Positions 13,800-26,210 of a DNA stretch of 64,000 bases are shown here, piece by piece. The notes beneath the pieces are model-generated. The model ran no database searches, was not told the DNA's origin, and saw only the letters and a program-made list of their open reading frames with translations. Positions within the stretch are counted from its first letter, which is position 1. Every line of letters begins with the position of its first letter. Location: NCBI RefSeq assembly GCF_009870125.1, contig NC_046680.1, forward strand, positions 3,844,001-3,908,000, written 5' to 3'. Both the position numbers and the translations under genes were made by a program. The DNA comes from Drosophila pseudoobscura. Its lineage: Eukaryota > Arthropoda > Insecta > Diptera > Drosophilidae.

Positions 13800-14730
13800 A
13801 TGCGAAATTGCTATGACAATGATTGACCATTTTTCCCGATGGCCGGAGGCAGTGCCGTTGAAGGATATGACTGCATATGTGAAGCAATATGGTCGCGCTG
13901 GATATCGATTTTCGGGTGCCCATTGACTATTACAACTGATCAAGGAACTCAATTCGAGTCTGCACTCTTTAAGTCTCTAGCGAATATGCTGGGAAGCGAG
14001 CACATTCACACAACGCCGTACCACCCCCAGTCAAATGGCATGATCGAGCGTTGGCACAGATCCATGAAAGACTCCTTGATGTGCCAACCGGATGTACCAT
14101 GGATCAAGCTACTTCCAACCATCATGCTGGACCTCCGCACGTGCTTCAAGTAGGACATTAAGGCATCAGCAGCAGAGATGCTATATGGGTGTACGTTACG
14201 TCTTCCCAACGAATACTTTTCCGAATTGGATGTGCCGTCGGAACTGCTCGACTTTGCCAGCCAGTTCAGGAGAAGAATGCAGGTGGTATCATCATCAAGC
14301 CCAAACTCTTCCTGCTTAAGGATATTCCCAATTGTTCTCATGTCTTTATTCGGAATGATGCTATAAAACCCTTGGAGCCGCCGTACACAGGACCATACCC
14401 GATTGCATCCAAGTCATCAGGGTCTTCACCATCCGCATTAATGGAAAAGAGACGGCTATTTTGATTCGACAGGCTTCTTCTTCTTCTTCTGACGATCTGC
14501 TATCAAGTGTTCCATTACGGACATACGAGAAGAAAAGACAAAACTAAAGATTTGTAACTTTTGTAGGGGGTGTAATGCGGCAGCCCGGGTCGCAGCCCCT
14601 CAACACTAATCTTATAATCGTTCGCTGGTGTGGCAGCACCAGCGACTATTTTTATCGGTCTGGCATCTTGATCTCTTACTTCGATGAAAAATAAAGCTTA
14701 TGTTAGTTACAGTAGCAGACAGTAATATGT
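13800..14730 (+). mobile_element. Ty3/gypsy LTR retrotransposon fragment (integrase and start of a 3' LTR)
   Basis: The plus strand encodes the integrase core of a gypsy-type Pol. The first catalytic Asp region (IDHFSRWPEA) is near 13823 in one frame. The second Asp (TTDQGTQFES) and the Glu (NGMIERWHR) follow in another frame, so at least one frameshift separates them. A stop codon at about 14151 breaks the frame after RTCFK. The chromodomain-like tail (FIRNDAIKP, PPYTGPYPIA) is also frameshifted. A purine-rich tract AGGGGG followed by TGTAATGC at 14571 looks like a polypurine tract and the start of a 3' LTR, with AATAAA near 14691. Gag, protease and RT are missing. It is a dead 5'-truncated copy. 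Confidence 0.75.
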
Positions 14731-15076
14731 GGACACTCATGTTATCTAACTTTAAACCGATGTCGCGTATTCAAATACTCAGAAGTCAGTCGGGAAAAAT
14801 TTGTATTGTGTAGATACATTTCTTAGCTGTTAATTAAAGTCTTTTTTTCATAAAAAAAGTTAAAACAAAAAAGAAATAATGTGTAAAACATTATTTTTAG
14901 GTCTATTATCCCCAAACTCAACGAAACTTTGACTGTTAATGATTGGAGAAATATAATGTTATTATTTGATCTAAAATAAACGCAAATATAAGTCGGAGAA
15001 CGCCATAAAAGTTAATGCCTGAAACGAACGGTTATGCAAGGAGGCAGCAGGATTTTCTGGGGATTTTTTCGTTTTT

Positions 15077-16077
15077 TATACCCGATACTCACAATGAGTA
15101 TTGGGGTATATTAGATTTGTGGTAAAAGTGGATGTGTGTAACGTCCGACCCCATAAAGTATATATATTCTTGATCAGCATCAATAGCCGAGTCGATTGAG
15201 CCCTGTCTGTCTGTCCATCTGTCCATCTGTCCGTCTGTCCGTCCGTCCGTCCGTCTGTCCGTCCGTCCCCTTCAGCGCCTAGTGCTCAAAGACTATAAGA
15301 GCTAGAGCAACGATGTTTTGGATCCAGACTTCTGTGATATGTCACTGCTACAAAAATATTTCAAAACTTCGCCCCGCCCACTTCCGCCCGCCAAAAATCT
15401 GTGGCATCCACAAATTCAAAGATACAAAAAAACTGAAAACGCAGAAGGATGTCCAGATGTCCAATGTGAACCAGATCGTATAATTATCATAGCCAGAATC
15501 AATAAAACAATTTCATTCTTTCTCGCTCTGTCTCTCTCTAACACATAGGTTTCATGGTCGGTTTTGCCAATTGCAAAATATGAGTTCAAGGATCTCAGAA
15601 CCTGTAAGAGCCAGAGCAACCAAATTTGGTATCCACACTCCTGTTATATCGGACCTTGACCGTTTTGTGTCACAATTTCGCAACACCCCCCTCCGCCCAC
15701 GCAAAGGACGAAACTCTGGGGCATCCACAAATCTCAGAGACTATTAAGGCTAGAGTAACCAAATTTGGTATCCGCACTCCTGTTAGATCTCACTATAAAG
15801 CGTATATCTCAAAATTTCGCCCCACTCCCTTCCGCCCACACAAAGGACGAAAATCTGTTGCATCCACAATATTGCAGATTCGAGAAAACGAAAAACTCAG
15901 AATCATAGATAACGACCATATCTATTAGATTGGTGAATCTGGATCAGATCAGATCATTTTTATAGCCAAAGGAACAAATCAATTTTCAGTGGCTACGCAG
16001 CGCCCGACGTCATGCTCAGACTGATTTTCTGTCTCTCTCGCACGTGTCCGCAGCAACTCACAACGTTCCCCCTCGTT
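15077..16077 (+). mobile_element. DINE-1/SGM-type repeat, copy 1
   Basis: It begins with TATACCCGATACT and a small palindrome (ACTCA..TGAGT), then runs through a TGTCTGTCCGTC microsatellite and several CGCCC(A/C)C..TTCCGCCC blocks. It ends with the family's tail GCAACTCACAACGTTCC and CTCGTT. The 3' inverted copy of the 13-base end is deleted here. The layout matches the non-autonomous Helentron family called DINE-1/INE-1 (SGM in the obscura group). It encodes no protein. Confidence 0.85.
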
Positions 16078-16324
16078 TATTTTAGAGTTTATCTGGCACA
16101 AATTGACGGATATGTGAAGGCGGTCCCGTGCAAAAAAATTTCAGCGGAAAACTTTCCGCTTGCTGACGCCCTCATCTTCTAGGACAATTCTGCTACTTAC
16201 CACCGGGCAAGATTGGTCAGGCATACTTTTTCAAACTTTTGTATTATATTGTGTAATGATATATTCAAAAAGTTTGATTTTTCCAATGATAGGTTCTCTT
16301 AACTCAAATAACATTTACCAATAG

Positions 16325-16605
16325 TGGGAATGAGGACAATGGACTGGCCGGGAAATGCTCCTGGTTTCAATCCGATCGAGAATCTTTAGACCATTGAAAT
16401 GAGCATTTAGTAATGAAAACAGAGACCCAAAACTTATCAGAATTGAAAGAAATATTTGAAAAAGTGTTGAATAACCATAGAAACATCGAATTAATCTGCT
16501 AATTAAGAGGTACCAAGCTTTCGCGTAGAAAACTGGTTCTTGAACTGCAAGGAGGTACAAAAAAATATTTACAAACTCTTCAATATTCATAGAATACAAC
16601 GCAAT
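16325..16605 (+). mobile_element. Tc1/mariner transposase remnant (C-terminal part)
   Basis: A degenerate reading on the plus strand shows WPGNAPGFNPIENL at about 16348-16390, the usual Tc1-like block around the last catalytic acid. It is followed by a stop and then, in another frame, NLSELKEIFEKVLNNH. Further on comes a QGGTKKY-like end near 16560. Multiple stops and frameshifts show a dead element. A possible left end (ACAGTAGCAGACAGTAATAT near 14709) lies on the far side of DINE-1 copy 1, so the DINE-1 may have landed inside this element. No matching right inverted repeat was found. Confidence 0.6.
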
Positions 16606-17004
16606 AACAGAACAATTTTATTTCCGGACTAAAAACTAAGAATAAATTTTTCCGTACAATTATAAAAGTTAATACCAAAGTGAATACTTTTTGATTTTGT
16701 AACGAACCTAAAAGGGTTCGATACAATCCATCCCCCAACGTGTGATAAACATAAACCTGCTAATAAGTTACAACACCCCGCATATATATTATTTACCAAC
16801 ACCACCACCTGCGATAGGCCAAACCCGACGTTTTCCTTAAAGTTCCATCTACTTCTACAAATTTTTTGTGGATTGACCCCTGGACGTGACTGAGCTTACC
16901 TTAACCTGAAATAGGTCCATCACAATTTAAGGATTCTTTTGAAAACAACGATTTTGGATTCAAACTTTTAATGCGTTTCGTTTGCCATTTATATATGTAG
17001 TTTG

Positions 17005-20000
17005 GGTTAGGTTATGTTAACCCGGACGGCCCCTAGCGGGGCCACGCATAGGCCAATCTGGCCCTTAGTTATCCGGATAGGGCGGTGTATGAACCGTCGC
17101 GGGAGTGTTTATGTGGTTTTAAAGTCCCCGAGAATCGAGGTGTTTTTAGCATAGGCCAGCAGTTCCTGTGGCGTTCTTTTGGAGGCATCTTCCAGTGATG
17201 CCAACACTGGGGCGCCCAGGTATCTCCTCCTTGCCCTTGAGAGAGCCGGACAGTTGCAGATGAGATGTTCCAGGGTTTCGATAGCCCCAGGTTCCTCACA
17301 TTTCCTACAACTGTCTCTGTTGGTGATGCGTAGCTTTGCTGCATGTGCAGCAGCCAGACAGTGACCTGTTAGTATTCCCACTATCAGTCTACAGTCCTTT
17401 CGTGGTAGGTGCAGTAGGTAGTGGCTAAGTTTCTCGTTGCGCTCCTTGCACATTATCTTCGAGGTTCTGCAGGTGGTGGTACTCCTCCACCTGCTATCAG
17501 TCTGTGCTCTAGCCTGCTTCTCTAGATCGCCTTGCAGCGTTCTAAGGGAGATAGGCAAGTTCTAGGTTCTCCTATTCCAGCCCGACGCCTTCCTTAGCTA
17601 GTACGTCCGCCGCTTCGTTTCCTTCGATGCCCTGGTGGCTGGGAACCCAATAGATCCGCACTGTCTTTGTCGTGCTTAGGATGCCTAGTGCCTCCCTGCT
17701 CGCCAAGACATTTCTGGAACTGACCGCGGACGACTGCATGGACTTATCGACGAATAGGTTGACCGCATCGTGTGCTCGTTCTGTAGTAGAGCGACCTCCG
17801 ACGCTTTCCCGATGGCAAAAACTTCTGCCTGGAATATGCTGCATTGGTCCGGTAGCTTATACGACAGCCTTATCTCAGGGTCTGTACAGTATAGGCCCGC
17901 TCCTACTCCTCCGTCCATCTTGGAGCCGTCTGTTTGCACAGTTTGGTCCCTTCCAATTTTCCAGTCTTCAGGTCCTAAAGATGTGGTTGTTTTTGTCAAG
18001 GCAAGTTTGGGGGTCATGTAATCAGTTGATCTGGTCATTTCCCTGCCGATTGAACTATGTCGGGGAGGTCCATATCGGTACCTTGTACCTCTTGGTAAAG
18101 AGTATGAGGTCCGTCTTGTCCGCGTTGATATGAGTCCTACCTCTTCCGCCCACTCACGTATCTTCCTGAGTGTACGTTCCATTAAGGAGCTGAGGGTCGA
18201 TGGAAATACACCCGTAATAAGTATGCTTATGTCGTCTGCATAAGCTGTTATCTTTGGTGCCTTCCTTTCAAATCTCTTAATGAGGTCGTCGACCACCAAA
18301 TTCCACAGTAGAGGCGACAGAACTCCAACCTAAGGTGTGCCTCTGTGTGCCCCCTTTACCATGGAAGCAGTGCCCCACTCCGATTGCACCCGTCTACAAC
18401 TTAGGGGGTTTTTGATCCAGACGTTGATTGCAGGGTGTATGTTATTCGCTTCTAGGCGACTTGTTATTGCGGTTGTGGCCACGTTGTTGAATGCTCCTAA
18501 GATGTCCACAAATGCTCCCAACGCAAGCTTTTTGTTGTGAAGGGCGCTCTCGATGTTGGCTACTAGCGAGTGTAGTGCCGTCTCCACTGATTTCCCTTTG
18601 GTGTAGGCGTGTTGGTTTGTTGACATCAGTGCCTCTGCCTCATTCCTGACGTGCAAATCCAAGAGCTTTTCTAGTGTTTTTAGTATAAAGGAGGTAAGGC
18701 TTATCGGTCTGTAATCCTTGGGACTCACGTGGCTGCACTTTCCTGCCTTAGGGAGGAAGACAACTCTCGAGGTTCTCCATTGGATGAGGATATAGCCCGT
18801 ACTTAGGCATGCTGAGTATATTGCGAGGAGCCGTGGGGTAATAACCTCTTTGGTCAACTGCATCATGGCTGGGAATATCCCGTCCAGTCCTGGTGCTTTT
18901 ATGCCCGCGAAGGAATCTATGGCCCAATGGATTCTCTTAGTGGTTAACAGACCTATTGGAGGGTGCTGTTCCTCGGTTGCTAGGTCCTGATGCTCCTTGG
19001 CATCCAGTGCTCCGGTGACCTCGGTGCATCCAGGAAAGTGCGCCTCCATTAGTGCTGTTAGGGCTTCTTTACTGCCCTCTGTCCACTGTCCGTTGTCTAG
19101 TTTTAGTTGGCTCTGTACTGTGGGCTGCTTTGAAAGCAGCTTCCGGAGCCTAGCGGTTTCGGGCACTTTCTCGATGCTGGAGCAGAAGTTTCTCCACGAG
19201 TTCCTTTGTGCCTTACGTATTTCCTTCTTGTAGCTCCTAAGTAGGATTTTATATTCCTCATTAACAATCTCTTCGTTCGCTTGTTTGGCGATCTTGAAGA
19301 ATTCCTTGAGGTTGTTCCTTTGGAGAGAGAGAGATCTCGGTTCCACCAGATTGGCTTGGACCTCCTCTTCGTTCTCGAGGGTTTGCACGATGCAGGGTCT
19401 TTAGGGACTTCTCTATATCTATATCGCGAGCTTCGAAGTAACTGTCTTTTTAAACTTTGCCCAGTTTGTGTTCCTGGGGTTTCTATAGACTTTTATCTTC
19501 GAAGAGTGTTTGAATTCGCACTTGAACTGAATGTACTTATGGACTGAGAAGGATATTCTTTCGAGGACCCTCCAGTCAGATACACCAAAGTACTCTTTCC
19601 CGTGACAAGAGTTTGGTCTAGCACATTTGACGAGGTGGGACCCACGAAGGTGTGTTCCTCCCCCACGTTTGCTACGTCTAAGTTAGTGGATAAGATAAAG
19701 TCTAGGAGTGACTCACCTCTATCGTTGAGGTCGGGGCTTCCCCACACATTGTGATGGGCGTTAGCGTCTGCGCCGATGAGGAGTTGGAGATTTTTGGAGC
19801 CGGCTTCTGTCACCAGACTCCTAAGTTCTTCCGGAGGGGCGGGCCTGTCATGGGCCATGTAGCAGGAAGCTGCCATTAGTCGCTTTTCCTCGCTCTCCAG
19901 CATCACCACCGTCAGGTCATCCGTGCTGTAATGAGACATAAGATGAGCATGGATTCCCTTCCGTACGAGTACGGCGGTTCTGTTCCTGCTTACCGATGTT

Positions 20001-21430
20001 GAGTAGAGAAGGTTGTAATTTGAGGACTTTAGTCCGGCCACAGAGTTGCCTGACGCAATCCACGGCTCCTGGACTAAAGTTTGCACGGGCCCTTGTCCCT
20101 ATGTCGGCGGGCCCTCTCTCCATGGCAATGAGGAGCTCCGCCGACGCTACCTTGCTTTTATTAAGATTGAGTTGCAGCACCCTTAGTGTCATGGGTGGCT
20201 AACTCAACCTCGCACGACGGGTTGACTATGATTGTCAGGTCACCATCCTGCTCCGAGTCCGTTGGCACGTCCGTTGCCTCTGCAGCAGCTTCAGTGCTCG
20301 CTCCCCCTGGACAGCAATGGGGAAGAGCACCTTCGCCTTTGGTATGGACGGGATCAGCTCCCTGTCTACCACCTCCAGCTTGGCCCCCTCCCACAGAGCT
20401 TCCAGTAGGGGCACCTTCTGCACCAGCCACTGCCGCGTTGGGTCGTCATTGCATTTGAGGATTTTGACCCCGTTCAGCCATCCCGCTCCATCGAACGTGG
20501 GCATGGGAGCGCTGGGGTCCTCCTCCATTCGCGATAATAGTGCCTCGACGAGCTGCGCGTGGACTAACTTCCACTGCGCCGCCGTCATCTTCCCGTTCTC
20601 GTCGCTGCGGTCGATCAAGGCCACAATGAGATGTCTCTTGGACACCTCGCTCATGGCCTTCTGTCTCGGCTTCCTCGTCTTCGGCTAGGGGGTGGCCACC
20701 TTGGGCCCGCGTTGCCGCTTGCTCGACGGAGTGTCTTTGCCAGCACTCTGGATCGAGCGTTTTCTCTTGGTGGCCAACATCTCCCCCACCTTGTTGGCGA
20801 ATCCACCGTTTGTTGCCTTCATCCTGTACCCGTTGCTCAGCCCAGGCTAGCTTGGACTTCTCCTCTTGGGAGATATCCGCCTTGCCCTGGAGCCGGCTCA
20901 GTAGCTTGAGGGCCGCCTTATACTGAGCTTTTGCCTTCATCCCCTCCCTGGAACGCTTCGGCCCTTCCCTACGGAGGGAGCTGGTACCTGGTTCCGGCGA
21001 GTGAAGAAGGCTTTCCTCTTCGGTCTTGCTAATGGATAGCACGCTCTCCGGGTCCGAGTCTGCGTCGACAACGGCACCTGCGCGGCTCACCCTGCAACGC
21101 GTCGTTTTTGTGGCAGTAGTATTACAACTGACATGGCCTGCTCCGCCATGCCCGAGGTGTGACCGCTGGCGACACGCAGAGAGGATTGCTCCTCCCCGTG
21201 CCCGCCGGTGGTAGCAGTCACGCTTTCCACCGACGTTTGGGTTGACATCCCAACCCGTGCTTGCTCCTTATCTGCCTCCATATTTGGCCCGAAGGTCCAT
21301 ACCGGTTAATGATTTTCGGGGGGACCACCCCCTAGCATTTTATGCCTGGCCGCCAGGCACCTCTAGCTTGGCCTTGGTTCAGTTCCCCCGACTTTAGATC
21401 GGGAAGACGATGAGTCCGGTCCGGGAGAGA
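17005..21430 (-). mobile_element. Decayed non-LTR retrotransposon with RNase H (LOA clade, Bilbo/TRIM-like)
   Basis: On the minus strand, ORF1 (about 21281 down to 20161) begins MEADKEQARVG and is broken by frameshifts. Its end has a stretch around DDPTRQWLVQKVP and ELIPSIPKAKV typical of LOA-type ORF1 proteins. ORF2 overlaps it and starts at 20192 (MTLRVLQLNLNKSKVA), the usual start of an apurinic-type endonuclease; GADANAHHNVWGS near 19750 is its catalytic Asp/Asn block. The reverse transcriptase (19388-18200) has KAPGLDGI, LPKAGK, DYRPISLTS and the YADD box near 18240. A stop interrupts it at about 18330, between RGTP and VGVLSP. An RNase H domain follows (QTDGSKMDGG, then WVPSHQGIEGNEAAD near 17620), and a zinc-knuckle-like tail (CRKCEE..H..C) near 17300. 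Several breaks mean it cannot move by itself. The clade call rests on domain order and motif style; ends are approximate. Confidence 0.85.
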
Positions 21431-22545
21431 TACATAGAACATTTAAGCCAGGAATTATATCAGTTAAAAAAAAGTACGAAACGGAGGCTAACGCGAATGT
21501 GCAGCCGATTGAAAGTTTTGTAACGCTTTATGTCTGAAAAAAAAAGTAAGTGGGATGAGGATGGAGTAGTGGCCTCTTCACTCTATCGAAAAATCTGTGA
21601 TTCCAGGGGACCAGGATCAAATTTATTATTTTTGCGAAATCCAGTTCCGCCACCATGGTTTGCTTTTTTTTTTTGGTCTCGCGGAACTATCCTGGCCACA
21701 TAGTGCGGGTCCCTCATCCTGCTAGGGACTAGCAGAGAATATAATCAATTAACTTTTTTACTCCAATTAACACTTTTTGTTAACACTTTAGACGTCTCCA
21801 TTTATATATAATCTCTAATAATATCTCTCTCTAAAATCTCTCTAAATAATATCTAATTATACATATACTCTTCCTTATATGTAATTTATTTATATTTATT
21901 ATATTAATTATTCCTATTTATTTATTTATCTAACCGCCCGTAATGATAAGATGAGGGGAGTATGAATAGGCAGGCATAGTTTAGTAATGATACCATGTAA
22001 AAGTATGAAGTCAACGTGAAAATTATAAGCAAAACAATGAGTTGCTAATTGTTTCGAATGGGGGGAAGCGGAGCCACAACAACGAGAGGATAAGAAGACT
22101 GCTGCTCATGGCAGGAAGATCCAGAGCGTTATGATTCGGATCTCAGGTAAGTCAGAGGTAAAGACATCGACACCTCGACCTGGGGAAGTTCCTGTGATAT
22201 TGTTTGTCGAGTAGAGTCCGTTTGCAGTTTTTTTTTTTCGGTTACTTTTGTTATTTGAATTTGTCCGAGATGTCCAATTCGTTGGTATATTGTGCGACCT
22301 GAGGGCTTGGCAAGTACCCAGCCCTGGGATGAAAAAAAAGGTTCGTAACACATAATTTATTATATTTCCTTTTCTATGGCGTTGCAAAGCTTGCTATAGT
22401 TAGTTACAACTTATTGGAGTACAGACCTTTTTGTCCCCAATCTTTGACTCGCTTAACAATTACCCACAATACAAATTATAACGTATTTTAAAATCATTAA
22501 TTTGTGAAAATATTTAACAGTTAGTGAGCGAAAAGACGTGTCTTA
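21431..22545. other. AT-rich intergenic DNA
   Basis: No gene is recognised. A strongly AT-rich low-complexity stretch at about 21770-21940 carries repeated TCTCTCTAAA and TTATTTAT units. The 21640-21720 part may be a relic of another element, but nothing identifiable remains. Confidence 0.5.
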
Positions 22546-22640
22546 ACAGTATATTTCGAATATGTAAGGGTATATTTTTGAAAGTCAGATGGTATATTTG
22601 GGTGGTAAGTTCACGGTCACACTGCACAGCTGTTGTTCGA
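22546..22640 (+). promoter_or_regulatory. Housekeeping-type core promoter of the CNDP2-like gene
   Basis: Three GTATATTT-type boxes (near 22549, 22570 and 22591; Drosophila core-promoter Motif 6) precede CGGTCACACTG at 22614-22624, a perfect Motif 1 box (the M1BP site). It lies about 70 bases before the ATG at 22696. TATA-less fly housekeeping genes typically use this pair, with transcription starting near the Motif 1 box. Confidence 0.75.
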
Positions 22641-22695
22641 AAAACTATTTAAACGCAACGCGAACGGCGAAGTTAAAAATTAAAATATTAGAAAA

Positions 22696-24847
22696 ATGTC
22701 AGAGCTTCCCAGTGAACTTCAGCAATTCTTCGCGTAAGTAAAAACAAAATTGATTGTGTGGGTGGCAGGGATAACTTGAAATCCTGTTGCCAGCCGCTTT
22801 TGACGTCAGACACGCTGTGCCGCAAAAATAAGAGAACGCCTGATAAGGGACGACAGGAAAAAGATGGCTAAATGCTTGTTTTTCCATTTCATTGGCACGA
22901 ACATAAAGATATTCGTGCATATATGCTTCGCGCTATCTTTATATGTACGAGTACATTAATGGGTGGGGGTGATTTGCATTTTATCTCGGACGACCGCTGG
23001 CTGGAATACGTTGCAAAAATTTCTTCTCTTTATCGCTTTCTTTGTTAGATGTGTGATGGGCGAGGGGTGAATAGAAAAGAGAAAAAAGAAACCGCAAGCA
23101 CGATTATCCATATTTTTCTAGTTCATAGAACATGTGGTTTCCTATTATTAATTTCACACGCCCATATCTGTTGGTCATAAAATGATTACATTTTTTCTAG
23201 CTTCGTTGATGGCAAGAAAGGCGATTACATAGGCGCTCTAAAAACCGCTGTGGGGATTCAGTCCGTTTCGGCTTGGCCTGATAAGCGCGGCGAAATCGAT
23301 CGCATGGTTGACTGGACCGCTGACAAGCTAAAGGCATTGGGCACAGAAATCGAGCTTGCAGATGTGGGTAAGCAGACCCTGCCGAGCGGCCAGATAATTC
23401 CGTTGCCAAAGGTGCTGCTGGGGACTCTGGGCAAGGACCCCACTAAGAAGACTGTCTTGGTCTATGGCCACCTTGATGTGCAGCCTGCCTTGAAGGAGGA
23501 CGGCTGGGACACCGAGCCTTTTGTGCTCACTGAGGTCGATGGAAAGCTGTTTGGCCGCGGGGCATCCGATGACAAGGGACCTGTCCTGTGCTGGATTCAT
23601 GCGATCGAGGCATACCAGAAGCTGAACATTCCACTGCCACTTAACGTTAAGTTTGTGTTCGAGGGAATGGAGGAGAGTGGCAGCGAAGGCCTCGATGATC
23701 TCTTGATGGAACGCAAAAATGATTTCCTTGCTGATGTTGACTACGTTTGCATTTCGGACAACTACTGGTTGGGAAAGAAACGTCCGTGCCTCACCTATGG
23801 TCTCCGTGGCTTGGCATATTTCCAGTTGGAGGTAGAGTGTGCCACCAAGGATCTGCATAGTGGAGTTTTCGGTGGAACCGTTCATGAAGCAATGCCAGAT
23901 CTTTGCTACCTGCTCAGCGTACTCGTCGACAAGGACACCAATATACTGATTCCAGGAGTGGATCGTGACGTGAGTGGTCATATTAGATAACAAGCGACTA
24001 GTTATTAAATTCCTCAATACCACACCTAATAGGTGGCACCGCAGCTAAAAAACGAGAAAGAAATCTACGAGAACATCGACTTTGAAGTGGCCGAGTATAA
24101 GTAATTTAATGTAATCTCCACATCTACATCGTAAATCTCTGTAATCGGTGTAATCTCCTGCAGGAAAGACGTTGGTGTCGAGCAGCTGCCGCATAACGGC
24201 GACAAAACGAGACTACTTCAGGCCAGATGGCGGTTTCCCAGTTTGTCCATTCATGGAATCGAAGGTGCTTTTTATGAGCCGGGCGCAAAGACTGTTATAC
24301 CCAAGAAGGTCATTGGCAAGTTCTCCATTCGTTTAGTACCCGACCAAGACCCAAAGCACATTGAGGAGTGCGTTGTAAACTACATCAATGATAAATGGGT
24401 GGAGCGTGGCTCACCCAACAAAATGAAGGTATGTTTATTACATGTCCCCAAACATTGATACATGCTAACCAGCTTTTGATCTTACGCATGTAGGTCGTCA
24501 TGCTGTCAGCTGGCAAGCCCTGGACTGAGGATCCCAACCACCCACACTACGAGGCTGCGAAGCGTGCTATCAAGCATGTGTTCAATGTGGAACCTGACAT
24601 GACTCGCGAAGGCGGCTCCATTCCTGTCACCCTCACATTGCAGGAAGCGACTGGAAAAAATGTCATCCTGGTGCCTGTGGGTGCTTGCGATGATGGTGCT
24701 CATTCTCAAAATGAAAAGATCGATATTTACAACTACATTGAAGGGGTAGGTTTCCAATTAACGAATAGTTTTCGTTGTGATTAAAGCCTTTTCATTTACC
24801 AGACCAAACTTCTCGGCGCCTATCTGCACGAGGTGGGAAAGTTGTAG
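22696..24847 (+). CDS. Cytosolic non-specific dipeptidase, CNDP2 type (M20 metallopeptidase; CG17337-like)
   Basis: Six exons: 22696-22733, 23201-23969, 24033-24100, 24164-24428, 24494-24745 and 24803-24847. They join in frame into 478 residues, the usual CNDP2 length. The enzyme hydrolyses dipeptides such as Cys-Gly in the cytosol using two Mn/Zn ions. There is no signal peptide. Metal and catalytic motifs are intact: GHLDVQPA (His103, Asp105), [10 protein letters not shown] (bridging Asp136), [10 protein letters not shown] (Glu170 base and Glu171), ISDNYW (Asp199), and a C-terminal GAHSQNEK His in exon 5. The dimerisation-lid segment carries [10 protein letters not shown] and DLHSGVFGG. The start is the only ATG in exon 1, just below a Motif 1 promoter. 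A possible ATTAAA polyadenylation signal lies near 24975. The melanogaster counterpart is probably CG17337, named from memory. Confidence 0.95.
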
Positions 24848-26210
24848 GAAAGTAGAATGATGACCTACGAGATTCGACTACAACAGCGATATAACATCAC
24901 AATTGTGCACTTACAATATACATATTCATATACGTATTATCTTTATGAATTTATATTATTTTTTGTATTTAGATATTAAATCATATCGTACATACATACA
25001 TACGCACCGGAATAAGCAAAAACTTCAGTTTTCCGCTTTTTGAATTGCCTTTACCCCCGATATTTTTTAAAAACCCGAGATTTTTATTGCTGAATTATGA
25101 TTATGATTTTGATCAGGAATTTCATGCTTATCACGATATGGTTATACGATATATGCTTATATTCGATATGGCCTAGGACGTGGCTTTAAATGACATTTAC
25201 TGGATTTTTACTTTATTGGATTAGCACAACGAGGTGATTCAATAATAAATACTAGAAAATACTACAAAATTCTCAAAAATATTACAAAAGGTATTAGAAA
25301 AAGTGGTAGAAATGGGGTCTAAACTGGCAATCAATGACTTGTTATGTTCGGAACTTCCAAGGGTTCTGTCCTGCTAGGGTACGATTCTGTTTGACTGATA
25401 TAGTACTCGGTCTGTCTCGAATGCTTGGATACGACATCGGAAACGACCCGACCACCGAATCTGGACCGCTTTCACTCATCTGAAATGTGTGAGATGTGTG
25501 ACATCGCACATCTTCGAATATGGAAGTAGAAAAGAAGAGAATGGCGTTGATGTCGGCCCACTGCTGTAAGATCTGCAGCAGAACAGATATCGCCAGATTC
25601 TTCCTTGCGACGGGACGTCGTAGAGCAGCCAGATTATTTATCTTGGGCTGATTAGCGGTGATTACCGACAATCAATCAGAAATAAAAATAAAATACTTCA
25701 AAAATTAGAGGAGATGTACTTACAAAATTTAATTTTTTGTAATTTGCCGGATTCCTTGTCGCAGCAACTGCATTTATCCATTTCGGCATCACAGAATTGA
25801 GAAAGCCGGATAGGCGTCAAGCCAACAAACTATTGTAAGGGAAACAGTGACATTTTTTACTTTTTCTAACAAACCAATCCACCTTCACCTCCTTTGGAGA
25901 CAACCAACAGCCATTGTTCTGCAGAATCAAGAGTAATGACGAAGTAATGCAGAATCTGGACCAACGTTTCTATTATAGGGCTGGAAGAAAAAATCCTACA
26001 ATTAATCAAATTAATCAATCGGCCCAACCATTTTAGAGATTTTTATATGTATTTTAGAATAATATACAAGAAATGTATATAGCTTATATAGCAATTCTTC
26101 AGTCTGTTTTCCGTTTGGAATATTCGTATAAGCTTGTGTAACTGTGTGCGCGACGCGGCATATCGTAACGGGGGTGGACAATAGATTAGGTCGTGCCGAC
26201 CCTATTCTGT
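24848..26210. other. Intergenic DNA after the CNDP2-like gene
   Basis: After the 3' UTR (to about 25000) nothing coding is recognised. The 25240-25320 segment repeats a TACTAGAAAATACTACAAAAT-like unit with drift. Short open frames at 25342-25671 (minus) show no family features. Confidence 0.5.
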
